From Streptacidiphilus sp. P02-A3a (GTDB lineage Bacteria > Actinomycetota > Actinomycetes > Streptomycetales > Streptomycetaceae): a DNA stretch of 64,000 nucleotides. The stretch's first letter is position 1, and every line of letters starts with the position of its first letter. The notes beneath the pieces were generated by a model. It was not told the DNA's origin. It saw only the letters and a program-made list of their open reading frames with translations, and ran no database searches. The stretch is from the NCBI RefSeq assembly GCF_014084105.1, contig NZ_CP048289.1, positions 3,295,922-3,359,921 on the forward strand, in the 5' to 3' direction. The position numbers were made by a program, and so were the translations under genes. Positions 8,099-16,451 of this stretch are shown in pieces.

Positions 8099-10200
8099 CC
8101 GGGCCGCCGCAGGCGGGGGGTGAAGGAGGCATGGAAGAGGGTGGAGGCGGCGCCGACGGCGGCGGCCTCGTGGGTGCTGACGGAGCGTTCGACATGGACC
8201 CGGCGCAGTCGGCGGGCGGTGGGGAAGTCGTTGACGGCGCGCTCGATCTCGGTGAGGTAGACCTCGGCGGCGGGTCCGGTGCAGAAGGGGCCGCCGACCA
8301 CCACCAGCCCCACGTCGAGCATGTCGATCACCGCGAGGGTGCCCCGACCGATCGCCCGGGCAGCCTGACGCACCGTCAACTGCCCGCGTCGGGCCGCGCT
8401 CTCGGGCATCATGACGTGGACGGCCGGGTTGCACTCGGGCAGCCGCTCCGGGCGTCCGGACGGCTCCACCCGGCCCAGCGCGACCGCGCACAGCTGGCCG
8501 AACTCGCCCGCGTTGGCGCTGAGTCCGCGGTAGATGTCACCGTTGAGGATCAGCCCCGCGCCGACCCCGGTGCCGAGGTAGAGGTAGACGAAGTCGCGCG
8601 AGCGCCGGTCGCGGCCGATCCAGCGCTCGCCGACGGCGGCGGCGGTCGAGTCCTTCTCGACCAGGATCGGGCAGGAGAAGCGGCGTTCCAGCAGGGTGCG
8701 CAGCGGCACGTCGCGCAGCACGCCCATCAGCGGCGGGTCGAGGACGGTCCCCGACACGGTGTCGACCGGGCCCGGCACGGCGACGCCCAGGCCCAGGAAC
8801 CCGCTCTCGCGCACCCGCCGCCCGGCTCCCGCCAGGACCGACTCGCCGAGCGCGGCGATCTGGGCGACCACCGCTCCGGGGCGCGGCTCGGGGGTGATCT
8901 TCTCGACCCGCCGGGCGACGATCCGTCCGGACAGGTCGACCACCACCGCGGTCAGCACCTCGGGGTCGATGTGGATGCCCATGGCGTGCGCGGCGTCGTC
9001 GCGCAGCCGGACCAGGCCGCGCGGTTTGCCCTCGGCCGACTGGCGTTTGCGGTCCTCCACCAGCAGTCCGCGCTCCAGCAGCGAGCGCGCGATCCGGGAG
9101 ACCGACTGCTGGGTGAGCCGGGTGCGGGTGGCGATGTCGCCGCGGGTGATCGCCCCGGCCAGCCGTACCGTCTCGATGACCACGCATTCGTTGAAGGAGC
9201 CCAGGTCGATCTGGTTGGCTCCGCCGCCGCTCGCGGTCCCGGCGGCGGGCAGCGGCCCGGCGATGCCCGGCGGGCGCTCGCCCGGGGCGGCGGGCAGCGG
9301 CTCGCGGATCCAGCGCAGCGGGCCGGGGCCGTGCAGCGCCGCCGCGAGGTCGAGCAGCACCCTGGCCGAGGAGGACGGGTGCTGGGCGGCGTCCAGGGCG
9401 AGCGCGGCGCGCAGGAAGGACACCGTGCCGGTGTGCTCGGGCGGCTGGTGCGGGGTCACCTTGGCCCGTGCGCACTGCTCGGCGACGCCGGGTCCGGCGG
9501 GTCCGCGCAGGACCACCAGGTGCAGCGAGGCCCTGGGGTGGGCCCGGCGGGCGGTGGCGAGGAAGGCGGCGACCACGCCCGGGCCCGCGGGCTGCCCCGC
9601 GGGGGTGGCCAGGGCCTGGGTGAACGCGGTGGTGACCGCGGCGAGCGCGTCGGCGGGCGGCTGGATCTCGGTGGGCGCGGGTTCGGCCCGGGAGCCGCCG
9701 CGCTGGGCGAGCAGCACGAGCGTGTGGCCGGGTTCGTGCAGCAGCCCCACCACCCAGATCCCGCCGTCGCCCAGCGCCGGGTTCAACGGCGGTACCGGGC
9801 AGGAGAGTTCGTCGCGGCCGAGGTTCCAGTGGCGGCGCGCCGCGGCGACCGCGGTGTGCGAGCAGCCGAGCCGTCGGCCGAGGCTGCGCGAGGAGCGCTG
9901 GTCGCGCGGGGCCAGCAGGCTCTCGGCGATCACCTCGCCCTCGTCGACCTCCACCGGACGGCCGCTCTGCGCGCGGCCGTCGAGCCCGGCCGCGCCCTCG
10001 GCGGCGTACCGCTGCCGCCAGGTGGCCACGGTCTGCCGGGAGGCCCCGAGGCGGCGGGCGATCTCCGCGTTGTTCCGCCCGAGCGCGGCCTCCAGCACGA
10101 TCGCCGCGCGCAGCGCGCGGGGCTGGGGTCCGGCCGCCCACCGGCGGAGGACGTCGAGTTCGTCCTCCACCGGCGGGTGGGTGGCAGTGTGCTCAGACAC
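8089..10200 (-). CDS. ROK-family regulator fused to an IS630-transposase-like N-terminal half
   Basis: 703 residues in two parts. Residues ~1-325 resemble an IS630-family transposase: RALRAAIVLEAALGRNNAEIARRLGASRQTVATW is the first helix-turn-helix (about 42-62), then AAGLDGRAQSGRP, then a second HTH-like SRSLGRRLGCSHTAVAAARRHW. GIWVVGLLHEPGHTLVLLAQ and LHLVVLRGPAGPG align with the two strands that normally hold catalytic Asp residues (usually VDEKSQ and VDNYGTH), but both Asp are gone. Residues ~329-703 form a complete ROK regulator with its own winged helix (TQQSVSRIARSLLERGLLV). I chose GTG 10200 because AGGAGG lies about 10 bases upstream; ATG 10242 is possible. It looks like a domesticated transposase giving the repressor extra DNA-binding domains. 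Confidence 0.82.
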   Translation of the reverse strand: MSEHTATHPPVEDELDVLRRWAAGPQPRALRAAIVLEAALGRNNAEIARRLGASRQTVATWRQRYAAEGAAGLDGRAQSGRPVEVDEGEVIAESLLAPRDQRSSRSLGRRLGCSHTAVAAARRHWNLGRDELSCPVPPLNPALGDGGIWVVGLLHEPGHTLVLLAQRGGSRAEPAPTEIQPPADALAAVTTAFTQALATPAGQPAGPGVVAAFLATARRAHPRASLHLVVLRGPAGPGVAEQCARAKVTPHQPPEHTGTVSFLRAALALDAAQHPSSSARVLLDLAAALHGPGPLRWIREPLPAAPGERPPGIAGPLPAAGTASGGGANQIDLGSFNECVVIETVRLAGAITRGDIATRTRLTQQSVSRIARSLLERGLLVEDRKRQSAEGKPRGLVRLRDDAAHAMGIHIDPEVLTAVVVDLSGRIVARRVEKITPEPRPGAVVAQIAALGESVLAGAGRRVRESGFLGLGVAVPGPVDTVSGTVLDPPLMGVLRDVPLRTLLERRFSCPILVEKDSTAAAVGERWIGRDRRSRDFVYLYLGTGVGAGLILNGDIYRGLSANAGEFGQLCAVALGRVEPSGRPERLPECNPAVHVMMPESAARRGQLTVRQAARAIGRGTLAVIDMLDVGLVVVGGPFCTGPAAEVYLTEIERAVNDFPTARRLRRVHVERSVSTHEAAAVGAASTLFHASFTPRLRRPGSP

Positions 10201-10269
10201 CGGCGGACATCCCTCCTGCCGGCCGGGTCCGGCGGATCTCATGGTAGGGGCGGGCGGCGCCGTCGCCGT

Positions 10270-11307
10270 TCACTGGGCGCCGGTGGACAGTTGGACACTG
10301 TGGAGGTACAGCGGCCGGCCGGGGTCGGTCACCGCGAGGCGCAGGTCGGACTGGATGTTCTGGGCCTCGTCGAACCGCGCGCCGGTGAGGGTCAGCGTCG
10401 CGGTCTGCCAGCTGCCGCTACCGCTGCCGGTGACCGTGGGCCCGTTCCGGTAGGGGTTGGCCGGGGTGTCGTACTGGGCGGTGAAGCCCTGTCCGGCCTG
10501 CGACCAGTAGGTCACCGTGAGGGTGACCGTGGCCGCGCGGGCGACCGCGCTGCCCGGGTCGAGTTGCAGGTAGGCGTTGGCGGGGCCGACCCCGGACTGG
10601 GCGCTGGTCCAGGTCTGGTACGCGCTCCGGCCACCGACGGCGGTGACGGTCAGGTTGCCGTCCGACCCCGCGCCGCCCGCGCTGGTGGAGCAGGAGGCGG
10701 GAACCGGGGTTCCGGCCGGGGCGGGGCCCGGGACCAGCTTCCACTCGGCCGCCGTGGCCGTGTCCAGCGACAGCGGTACGCAGGCGCCGCCGCCCCGCTC
10801 GGGGACCTGCGGCAGGGCCTGTCCGGTGGCCGCGTCCTGCTGCTCGCTGAGGTTCCACCAGGGCGGGGCGACGCCGGTGCCGCCGGTGCTGGTGGTCTCC
10901 GTGTCGGTGATCCAGGCCGCGGGGCTGCCACTCCAGCCGGCCTGCCAGAAGATCGGCACGATCCGGATACCGGCGGCGGTCGCGTTGGCGAGCTCGGTGT
11001 CCAACTCGGTGAAGCTGAAGGTGCCCTGGCTCGGCTCGATGGTGGTCCACGGCATGTTGATCTCGACGCTGTCCATGCCCTTGGCCGCGATGGCCTGGAA
11101 CTGCGCGACGGACCAGGGGGTGCCGTTGTCGTCGAACTGGAGCTGGGTGGCCCACAGCTTCGGTGCACCGGTGGTGGCGGTCGCGGTCGCGTGGGTGCTC
11201 GTCGCGGCACTGGCCGGGGGGACCAGGCAATCGCTCGCGGCCACCACCGCCGCGGCGGCCAGCAACGGGATCGTTCTGCGTCCCGAGGGTTTCGATGTGT
11301 GCGGCAT
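10270..11307 (-). CDS. secreted glycoside-hydrolase-like protein with most of the catalytic barrel missing
   Basis: 345 residues. An export signal covers about residues 1-35 (PSGRRTIPLLAAAAVVAAS...PPASA). Then comes the start of a beta-galactosidase-like (GH42/GH35-type) barrel: WSVAQFQAIAAKGMDSVEINMPWTTIEPSQGTF and IRIVPIFWQAGWSGSPAAWIT. After WWNLSEQQ, where several hundred barrel residues would be expected, the sequence passes directly to a beta-rich C-terminal region (PANAYLQLDPGSA ... LYLHSVQLSTG) typical of a carbohydrate-binding module. The acid/base and nucleophile residues are therefore absent. The frame is unbroken. Function may be limited to sugar binding, or it is an in-frame deletion derivative. 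It is transcribed divergently from the ABC importer at 11669. Confidence 0.65.
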   Translation of the reverse strand: MPHTSKPSGRRTIPLLAAAAVVAASDCLVPPASAATSTHATATATTGAPKLWATQLQFDDNGTPWSVAQFQAIAAKGMDSVEINMPWTTIEPSQGTFSFTELDTELANATAAGIRIVPIFWQAGWSGSPAAWITDTETTSTGGTGVAPPWWNLSEQQDAATGQALPQVPERGGGACVPLSLDTATAAEWKLVPGPAPAGTPVPASCSTSAGGAGSDGNLTVTAVGGRSAYQTWTSAQSGVGPANAYLQLDPGSAVARAATVTLTVTYWSQAGQGFTAQYDTPANPYRNGPTVTGSGSGSWQTATLTLTGARFDEAQNIQSDLRLAVTDPGRPLYLHSVQLSTGAQ

Positions 11308-11668
11308 CGGCAGAGCCCTTCCGAATGGGGGGCGATTGGGTGGGTGTCGACGGACGATGCTTCTCCAGGGCGCCCCGTCGGCGGCAATGGATATAGAAAA
11401 CCAAGAGTGTTACGAAGGCAATAGCCCAGCCGCAGATCCTGTGGCCGACTCACATGTAACCCAACTGACCTGCAAAGATGCCACCGCCAATGTTTCGATT
11501 GTGTGGCATCCGGCGCTCTTCCGTAAGAAAAGTCTCTAGGCGCTCTGTCAGAATTTCCCATGCGGACGGGCTTGACGCGGCAAGCGATCGGCCACATGCT
11601 TCGGAGCAATCTCCGGGGCCCCGTCGGCCACCCACACGTCCCCCAACTCCCTTGCGGAGGAAGCAGAC
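11308..11668. promoter_or_regulatory. divergent intergenic region with a candidate promoter for the importer operon
   Basis: This 361-base gap separates the secreted protein (minus) from the ABC importer (plus). It is AT-richer than its surroundings, notably 11388-11420 and 11500-11540. A plausible plus-strand promoter is TTGACG (11572-11577), a 17-base spacer, and CATGCT (11595-11600), about 70 bases before the start codon. A GCGGAGGAAG ribosome site ends about 6 bases before ATG 11669. I found no clear palindromic operator. Confidence 0.4.
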
Positions 11669-13030
11669 ATGGCCGACAGAACCCGCATCACCCGTCTTTC
11701 CCGTGTGCTGGCCGCGACCGCGGCCAGTGCGCTGACCGCCACCGGGCTCACCGCCTGCGGTGGCAGTGGCAGCTCGTCCAACACGCTGGTGGTGGCCGAG
11801 TGGACGAACGCCTCCGCCGTGCAGGAGACCCAGGCCATCGACGCCGCGTTCGAGAAGGCCCACCCCGGCGTCACGGTCAAGCTGGAGACCGCGCCGACCA
11901 CCGCGGGCGCCTGGCCCGCCCTGCAGAGCTCGCTGCTGGCCGCCAAGAACGTGGACGTGCTGGCGCAGTTCGCGCAGAGCCCGGAGAAGTACCCGCCGGC
12001 CTCGACCGGGATCCAGCCGAGCGGCACCGCCGCGCTGGTCGCCAACGGGCAGTTCCTGGACCTCGGTTCGCAGCCCTTCATGAAGCGCTTCGACCCCTCC
12101 ACCCAGCAGTTCACGATGGGGTACAAGGGCGGCGTCTACGGCGTGACCACGGCCGAGTACGTCAACAACACCGGCCTGTTCTACAAGAAGGACCTGCTGG
12201 CCAAGTACGGCCTGTCGGTGCCCACCACCTTCGACCAGTTCGTCGGCGACCTCAAGGTGCTCAAGTCCAAGGGTGTGAGCCCGGTCTTCGTGGCCGGCAA
12301 GGACGGCTACCAGTCGATCATCTGGTTCGGCATCTACAACCAGCTGCTGATGCGGGCCCAGCCCGCCTCGGCGGCCAACTCCCTGTGGATACAACGCGAC
12401 CAGCAGTTCTGGCAGGGGCGGCAGAACTGGAACAGCCAGGTGTACGAGGAGGCCGCGCAGCGCTACGAGCAGATCATGTCGTACATCGAGCCCGACGCGG
12501 GCGGTGTCCCGGCGCAGACCGCGCCCGGGGTGTGGGCGGCCAACGCCGACAACTACCCGTTCCTGGTGGACGGTTCCTACGACGGCAACACCATCGCCAC
12601 GGCCAACCCCGCGCTCGACTTCGGCTTCTTCGCGGTCCCCGGCACCGACAACGCCTCCTGGAACCGCGCCGACCTGGCACCCGACCTGACCTGGACGGTG
12701 CCGAAGTGGGCCAAGCACCAGACCCTGGCCCTGGAGTACCTGGACTTCTTCACCCAGCAGAGCAACTACGCGGCCTGGGTCAAGGCCACCGGGTCCGTCT
12801 CCACCGAGCCCGCCGTGCCCACCCCCACGCTGGGCTGGACGGACTGGCTGACCACGCACGCCTCCCAGGGCTTCATCGGTACCACCCTGCCCTGGCTGCC
12901 GCCGTCCACCGGCACCGGCAACCCGGCCGGCGGACCGACGCTCACCAACACCAGGCCCTTCGGCGACCAGTCACTGACCTCGGCGCTCGACCAGTCGGCG
13001 CAGGCCTACACCGCCGCCGTCAAGCCCTAG
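11669..13030 (+). CDS. sugar ABC transporter substrate-binding lipoprotein
   Basis: 453 residues, family 1 extracellular solute-binding protein. The N-terminus is a lipoprotein signal: basic start, hydrophobic stretch, then LTAC with the modified Cys at residue 30, followed by a Gly/Ser linker. The mature part has the usual two-lobe signs: WTNASAVQETQAIDAAFEKAHPGVTVKLE, NNTGLFYKKDLLAKYGLSVPTTFDQF, and a C-terminal NTRPFGDQ segment. It binds a sugar or oligosaccharide at the outer face and delivers it to the permeases encoded directly downstream (8-base gap). The start is set by GGAGGAA. The ligand cannot be read from sequence; the neighbouring mannosidase suggests a mannose-containing oligosaccharide. 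Confidence 0.93.
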   Translation: MADRTRITRLSRVLAATAASALTATGLTACGGSGSSSNTLVVAEWTNASAVQETQAIDAAFEKAHPGVTVKLETAPTTAGAWPALQSSLLAAKNVDVLAQFAQSPEKYPPASTGIQPSGTAALVANGQFLDLGSQPFMKRFDPSTQQFTMGYKGGVYGVTTAEYVNNTGLFYKKDLLAKYGLSVPTTFDQFVGDLKVLKSKGVSPVFVAGKDGYQSIIWFGIYNQLLMRAQPASAANSLWIQRDQQFWQGRQNWNSQVYEEAAQRYEQIMSYIEPDAGGVPAQTAPGVWAANADNYPFLVDGSYDGNTIATANPALDFGFFAVPGTDNASWNRADLAPDLTWTVPKWAKHQTLALEYLDFFTQQSNYAAWVKATGSVSTEPAVPTPTLGWTDWLTTHASQGFIGTTLPWLPPSTGTGNPAGGPTLTNTRPFGDQSLTSALDQSAQAYTAAVKP

Positions 13031-13038
13031 GAGTAGCC

Positions 13039-13938
13039 GTGTCCACCTGCCCCTTCGGCACCCGGCGGACCAGCCGCTGGATCCCCTGGCTCTCGATCGC
13101 GGTGCCCAGCATCGGCTGGCTGACCTTCGGGCTCTACCCCTCGCTGGCCACCGTCTACTACTCGTTCACCAACTACTCCGGGCTGCCCGGCACTCCGGAG
13201 ACCTTCTGCGGTCTGTGCAACTACCGCAACATGTTCACCAGCAACTACTCGCAGCTCTCGCAGGCCGTCGTGACCACGTTGGAGTACGTGGGCGGGGTGA
13301 CCGTGCTGCAGATCGTGATCGGGCTGGGACTGGCGCTGGTGCTCCAGCGGCGGCGCTTCGGCTTCGGCTTCTACCGGGCGCTGATCTTCATGCCGCAGAT
13401 CTTCTCGGTGACCATCGTCGGCGTGCTCTTCTCGCTGCTGCTCGACCCGACCAGCGGCCCGGCCGAGACCGTCTACCACTCGGTGATCGGCGGCTACAGC
13501 TCCTTCCTCGGCGACTCCGACCTGGCGATCTGGCTGATCGTCCTGGTCAACGTCTGGATGTTCTCCGGCTACACCATGCTGGTCTACATCGCCGGACTGC
13601 GGCGCATCCCACCGGAGTTGTACGAGGCGGCCGCGCTGGACGGAGCCGGCGCGATCCGGCGCTTCTGGAGGATCACCTGGCCCATGCTGGCCCCGGCCAC
13701 CACCGTCAACGTCTTCCTGACGGTGATGGGCAGCCTCGGCGAGTACGCCTTGATCCTGGTGCTCACCCAGGGCCAGTACCACACCCAGACGCTGGGGATG
13801 TTCATGTTCAACACGGCCTTCGGGGCCAACCCCGACCTCGGCCTCGGCTCGATGCTGGCCATGGTCCAGTTCGTGCTCACCGCGGTCATCGGCAGCCTGC
13901 TGCTGTGGGTGCTGCGCCGACGGGAGGTGTCGTTGTGA
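13039..13938 (+). CDS. sugar ABC transporter permease (MalF/UgpA type)
   Basis: 299 residues with about six transmembrane helices (first at WIPWLSIAVPSIGWLTFGLY). The inner-membrane permease signature EAA-loop is present as PPELYEAAALDGAGAIRRFWRITWPML, which docks the ATPase. Start GTG 13039 follows TAGGAGTAGCC; the stop overlaps the next gene start as GTGA. It pairs with the following permease to form the transmembrane pore of a carbohydrate importer. An unusual feature is FCGLCNYRNMF in the first external loop, which carries two Cys residues. No ATP-binding subunit is encoded nearby; in Streptomyces a shared ATPase (MsiK) serves many such importers. Confidence 0.93.
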   Translation: MSTCPFGTRRTSRWIPWLSIAVPSIGWLTFGLYPSLATVYYSFTNYSGLPGTPETFCGLCNYRNMFTSNYSQLSQAVVTTLEYVGGVTVLQIVIGLGLALVLQRRRFGFGFYRALIFMPQIFSVTIVGVLFSLLLDPTSGPAETVYHSVIGGYSSFLGDSDLAIWLIVLVNVWMFSGYTMLVYIAGLRRIPPELYEAAALDGAGAIRRFWRITWPMLAPATTVNVFLTVMGSLGEYALILVLTQGQYHTQTLGMFMFNTAFGANPDLGLGSMLAMVQFVLTAVIGSLLLWVLRRREVSL

Positions 13939-14876
13939 GTACCCGGACCGCGGGACCGCGGCGGGTGACCCCGGAGCTGATCGAGGCCGAGCGCGTCGCC
14001 CGGCGGCGGCGCGGACTGCTGCGCGGGCTGCGGCTGAGCGGCACGCAGCTGTTCTGCTTCGTGGTCGCGGCCGGATTCTTCGCGCTGCCACTGGTGTACC
14101 TGCTGCTGCAGGCGTTCAAGACCTACCCGGGCTTCCTGAAGGACCCGACCGGCCTGCCGCATCCGTGGACGCTGAGCAACTTCAGCGCGGCCTGGAACCA
14201 GGGCGGCTTCGGCGTCGAGATGATCAACTCGCTGATCTACGCCGTGGTCCCGGACGTCATCACGCTGATCCTCGGCGTGTTCCTGGCCTTCCCGATCTCC
14301 CGGGGCTGGTTCAAGCACTCCAACGTGCTGTACTCCTTCTTCGTCTTCTCCGGGTTCCTGCCCGCCGGTCTGATCCCGCTGTTCGTGGAGGCGCAGAAGC
14401 TGGGCCTGTACGACAACCAGGTCGGGTACCTGATCCTGACCTCGCTGACCGGCGCCGGGTTCTTCTTCTTCGTGGGCTACATCAAGACGATCCCGCGGGA
14501 GCTGGACGAGGCGGCCGCGATGGACGGCTGCGGCTACGTCCGCTTCATCTTCCAGATCATCATTCCGCAGATGAAGCCGGCCCTGGCCACCTTCGCCATC
14601 TTCGGGTTCGTGGCGTCCTGGAACAACCTGATCCTGCCGCTGATCATGCTCAACGACTCCAGCCTGTGGCCGGTGACCCGGGGCCTGTACGGCTTCTTCG
14701 GCGAGCACACCACCCAGTGGCCGCTGATCGCCGCGGCCACGGTGATCGTGGCGCTGCCGATCCTGGTGGTCTTCGCCCTCCTGCAACGCCATCTGGTGGA
14801 GGGCGTCGCGGGCGGCGCCGCCACCGGCTCGGCCGGGGTGGGCAACGCGCCCGCGGCGGTGGCCGCCGAGGAGTAG
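13935..14876 (+). CDS. sugar ABC transporter permease (MalG/UgpE type)
   Basis: 313 residues. A basic cytoplasmic N-terminus (VARRRRGLLRGLRL) precedes about six membrane helices; the EAA loop is PRELDEAAAMDGCGYVRFIFQIIIPQMKP. It forms a heterodimer with the upstream permease. GTG 13935 shares bases with the previous stop, indicating translational coupling. The C-terminal ~20 residues are Ala/Gly-rich and probably disordered. A strong hairpin follows at 14905-14935 and probably ends the operon. Confidence 0.93.
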   Translation: MSTRTAGPRRVTPELIEAERVARRRRGLLRGLRLSGTQLFCFVVAAGFFALPLVYLLLQAFKTYPGFLKDPTGLPHPWTLSNFSAAWNQGGFGVEMINSLIYAVVPDVITLILGVFLAFPISRGWFKHSNVLYSFFVFSGFLPAGLIPLFVEAQKLGLYDNQVGYLILTSLTGAGFFFFVGYIKTIPRELDEAAAMDGCGYVRFIFQIIIPQMKPALATFAIFGFVASWNNLILPLIMLNDSSLWPVTRGLYGFFGEHTTQWPLIAAATVIVALPILVVFALLQRHLVEGVAGGAATGSAGVGNAPAAVAAEE

Positions 14877-14904
14877 CACCGGGGACGGCGCGGCCGCACG
14901 ACAA

Positions 14905-14935
14905 GGGGGGCCGCCGGACATCCGGTGGTCCCCCC
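14905..14935 (+). terminator. Rho-independent-type hairpin after the importer operon
   Basis: GGGGGGCCGCCGGA pairs with TCCGGTGGTCCCCCC around a 2-base loop with one bulge. It lies 28 bases after the permease stop and before the next gene. There is no long T-run, as is common for actinobacterial terminators. Confidence 0.7.
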
Positions 14936-14986
14936 TCGGTCCCGGCGCGTTCAGCCGCCACCGCCCTGGCGCACCCCGAGGCGCAC

Positions 14987-15484
14987 GTGGTCGACAACCA
15001 GGGCGCCACCACCCTCACCGCGAACACCGGCGACGGCTTCCCCCGCCGCTTCGCCGGACGCCGCTACCCGACCACCGGCGACGGGTACGTCACACCCGCC
15101 GCCGCGCAGGCGCCGGTCTGCGGCGAGGCCGACTGCTCCAGCCTGGCACCCGCCAGCCTGAGCGCCAGTCAGGCCACTCTGAACATCACCTCGTTGGAGC
15201 TGGAGAACATCACCGCCACCGCGACCGACGTCCGCACCGGACGCCCGCTGGTGGGCGCGCTGGTCCACTTCTACACCTCCGACGGCCGGTTGCTGGGCTC
15301 GGCCTACACCAACTACGGCGGCATCGCCGGAATCACCGTTACCGAGGACTTCGGGCCCGGCACCATCCAGGAACTGCTGAACGGCTACGACGCCGTCCTG
15401 GTCGGCGACGGCGTGCACACCGCGGCCTCGGCGCACGCGGCGATCACCATCGGCACCGACTGCTCCAGCACGCCCCCCGTCTAG
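14987..15484 (+). CDS. bacterial Ig-like domain protein, probably missing its N-terminus
   Basis: About 165 residues if it starts at GTG 14987. The recognisable part is ITSLELENITATATDVRTGRPLVGALVHFYTSDGRLLGSAYTNYGGIAGITV, which has the layout of an Ig-like/invasin-type beta sandwich (a G-x-P-L-x-G-A-x-V-x-F core and a Thr/Asn-Gly turn). Such modules occur in secreted surface proteins. CGEADCSS and the final TDCSSTPPV could form disulphides. No signal peptide is seen; the residues just before (AATALAHPEAH) could be the end of a lost signal sequence, so this may be a truncated secreted protein. It is followed after 21 bases by the glycosyltransferase pseudogene. Confidence 0.5.
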   Translation: MVDNQGATTLTANTGDGFPRRFAGRRYPTTGDGYVTPAAAQAPVCGEADCSSLAPASLSASQATLNITSLELENITATATDVRTGRPLVGALVHFYTSDGRLLGSAYTNYGGIAGITVTEDFGPGTIQELLNGYDAVLVGDGVHTAASAHAAITIGTDCSSTPPV

Positions 15485-15505
15485 CGGCGAGGAAGCGAGG
15501 CAGGG

Positions 15506-16451
15506 ATGACAGCGGTGGAGGAACACGGCGCCGGGCCCGAGGCGGCCCCGGTCTACCACGCCGAGGTGACGGACCGGGTCAACCTCCTGGTCGTCGACAA
15601 CCACCCGACCGGCCCGCACGCCTGGGCGCTGAAGCGGTTGGAGCAGGACTTCCCGCAGCTGCGCTACGTCCCCTACGACCGGCGGGTGGGCACCGCCGCC
15701 CGGGACCGGATCTTCCGCGAGGCCGCCTCCGACTGGGTCATGTGCGTTGACTCCCACGTCCAGCTGGCGCCCGGGGCGCTGGCGGCGCTGCTGGACCACA
15801 TCGACCGGCACCCCGACAGCGGCGACCCCGCCTTCGCCCGCCACGGCGGGGAGGAGGGCCACCTGCACGACAAGTTCCGCCGCGCCGGGGGCGTCACCCG
15901 GTGCCTGCCGGCCCTGCGCTGGACCCACCGCTTCGACACCCCGCGCGTCGGTCGGACCGGCTCGACCTGGTACCAGCGGCTGTTCAACTACCTCATCGGC
16001 TTCGACGAGCTCGGCCAGAGCCCCCGACCAGGCCATCGACCACTTCACCGAGGTACTGGGCGACAAGGCCGTCCGCCGGGCCGTGGCCGACTACCGGGCG
16101 GAGCAGCGGAACCCGTTCGCCACCTGCGGCGGCATCACCTGCGTCAACCTGGACGAGCGCCCCGACCGCTGGCAGGCGGTGCGGGGGCGGCTGGTCGGCC
16201 TGGGCCTGCGGCCCGAACGCCTGCACCGGCTGTCGGCCGTCGCCACCCCGGACGACCCCCGGGTCGGCCGCGCGCTCTCCCATCGCCGGGCCGTCCAGCA
16301 GGCGCACACCGACGCGCTGGAGTCCCTGCTCGTGGTGGAGGACGACACCCTCTTCCGCCCCGGCGCCGCCGAGGTGCTGCGCGGCGCCCTGGCCGAACTC
16401 GGCGACCGGCCCTGGTCGCCGCTCCACCTGGACGGCGCGGACGACGGGCCG
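15506..16451 (+). pseudogene. glycosyltransferase pseudogene (GT2-like part plus GT25-like part)
   Basis: ATG 15506 follows GCGAGGCAGGG, a good ribosome site. The first ~170 residues are GT2-like (VNLLVVDNHPTGPHAWALKRLEQDFP, DWVMCVDSHVQL with a DxH metal site, GGEEGHLHDKFRRAGG, YLIGFDELGQ), but a stretch between HIDRHPDSG and DPAFARHGGEEG expected in this family seems deleted. At a run of five C (16021-16025) the coding frame shifts by one base. It continues as DQAIDHFTEVLGDKAVRR and then a GT25-like segment (CVNLDERPDRWQAVRGRL, LSHRRAVQQAHTDALE, VVEDDTLFRPGA). The GT25 half stops short where the convergent gene ends. The gene has at least three lesions and is unlikely to be functional. Confidence 0.75.

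Noticed and set aside
8029-11424. A 1131-codon plus-strand open frame
   Set aside because: It is antisense to the IS630-ROK fusion and the secreted glycosidase; its product is a low-complexity Gly/Arg/Ala text without domains, an effect of high GC content.
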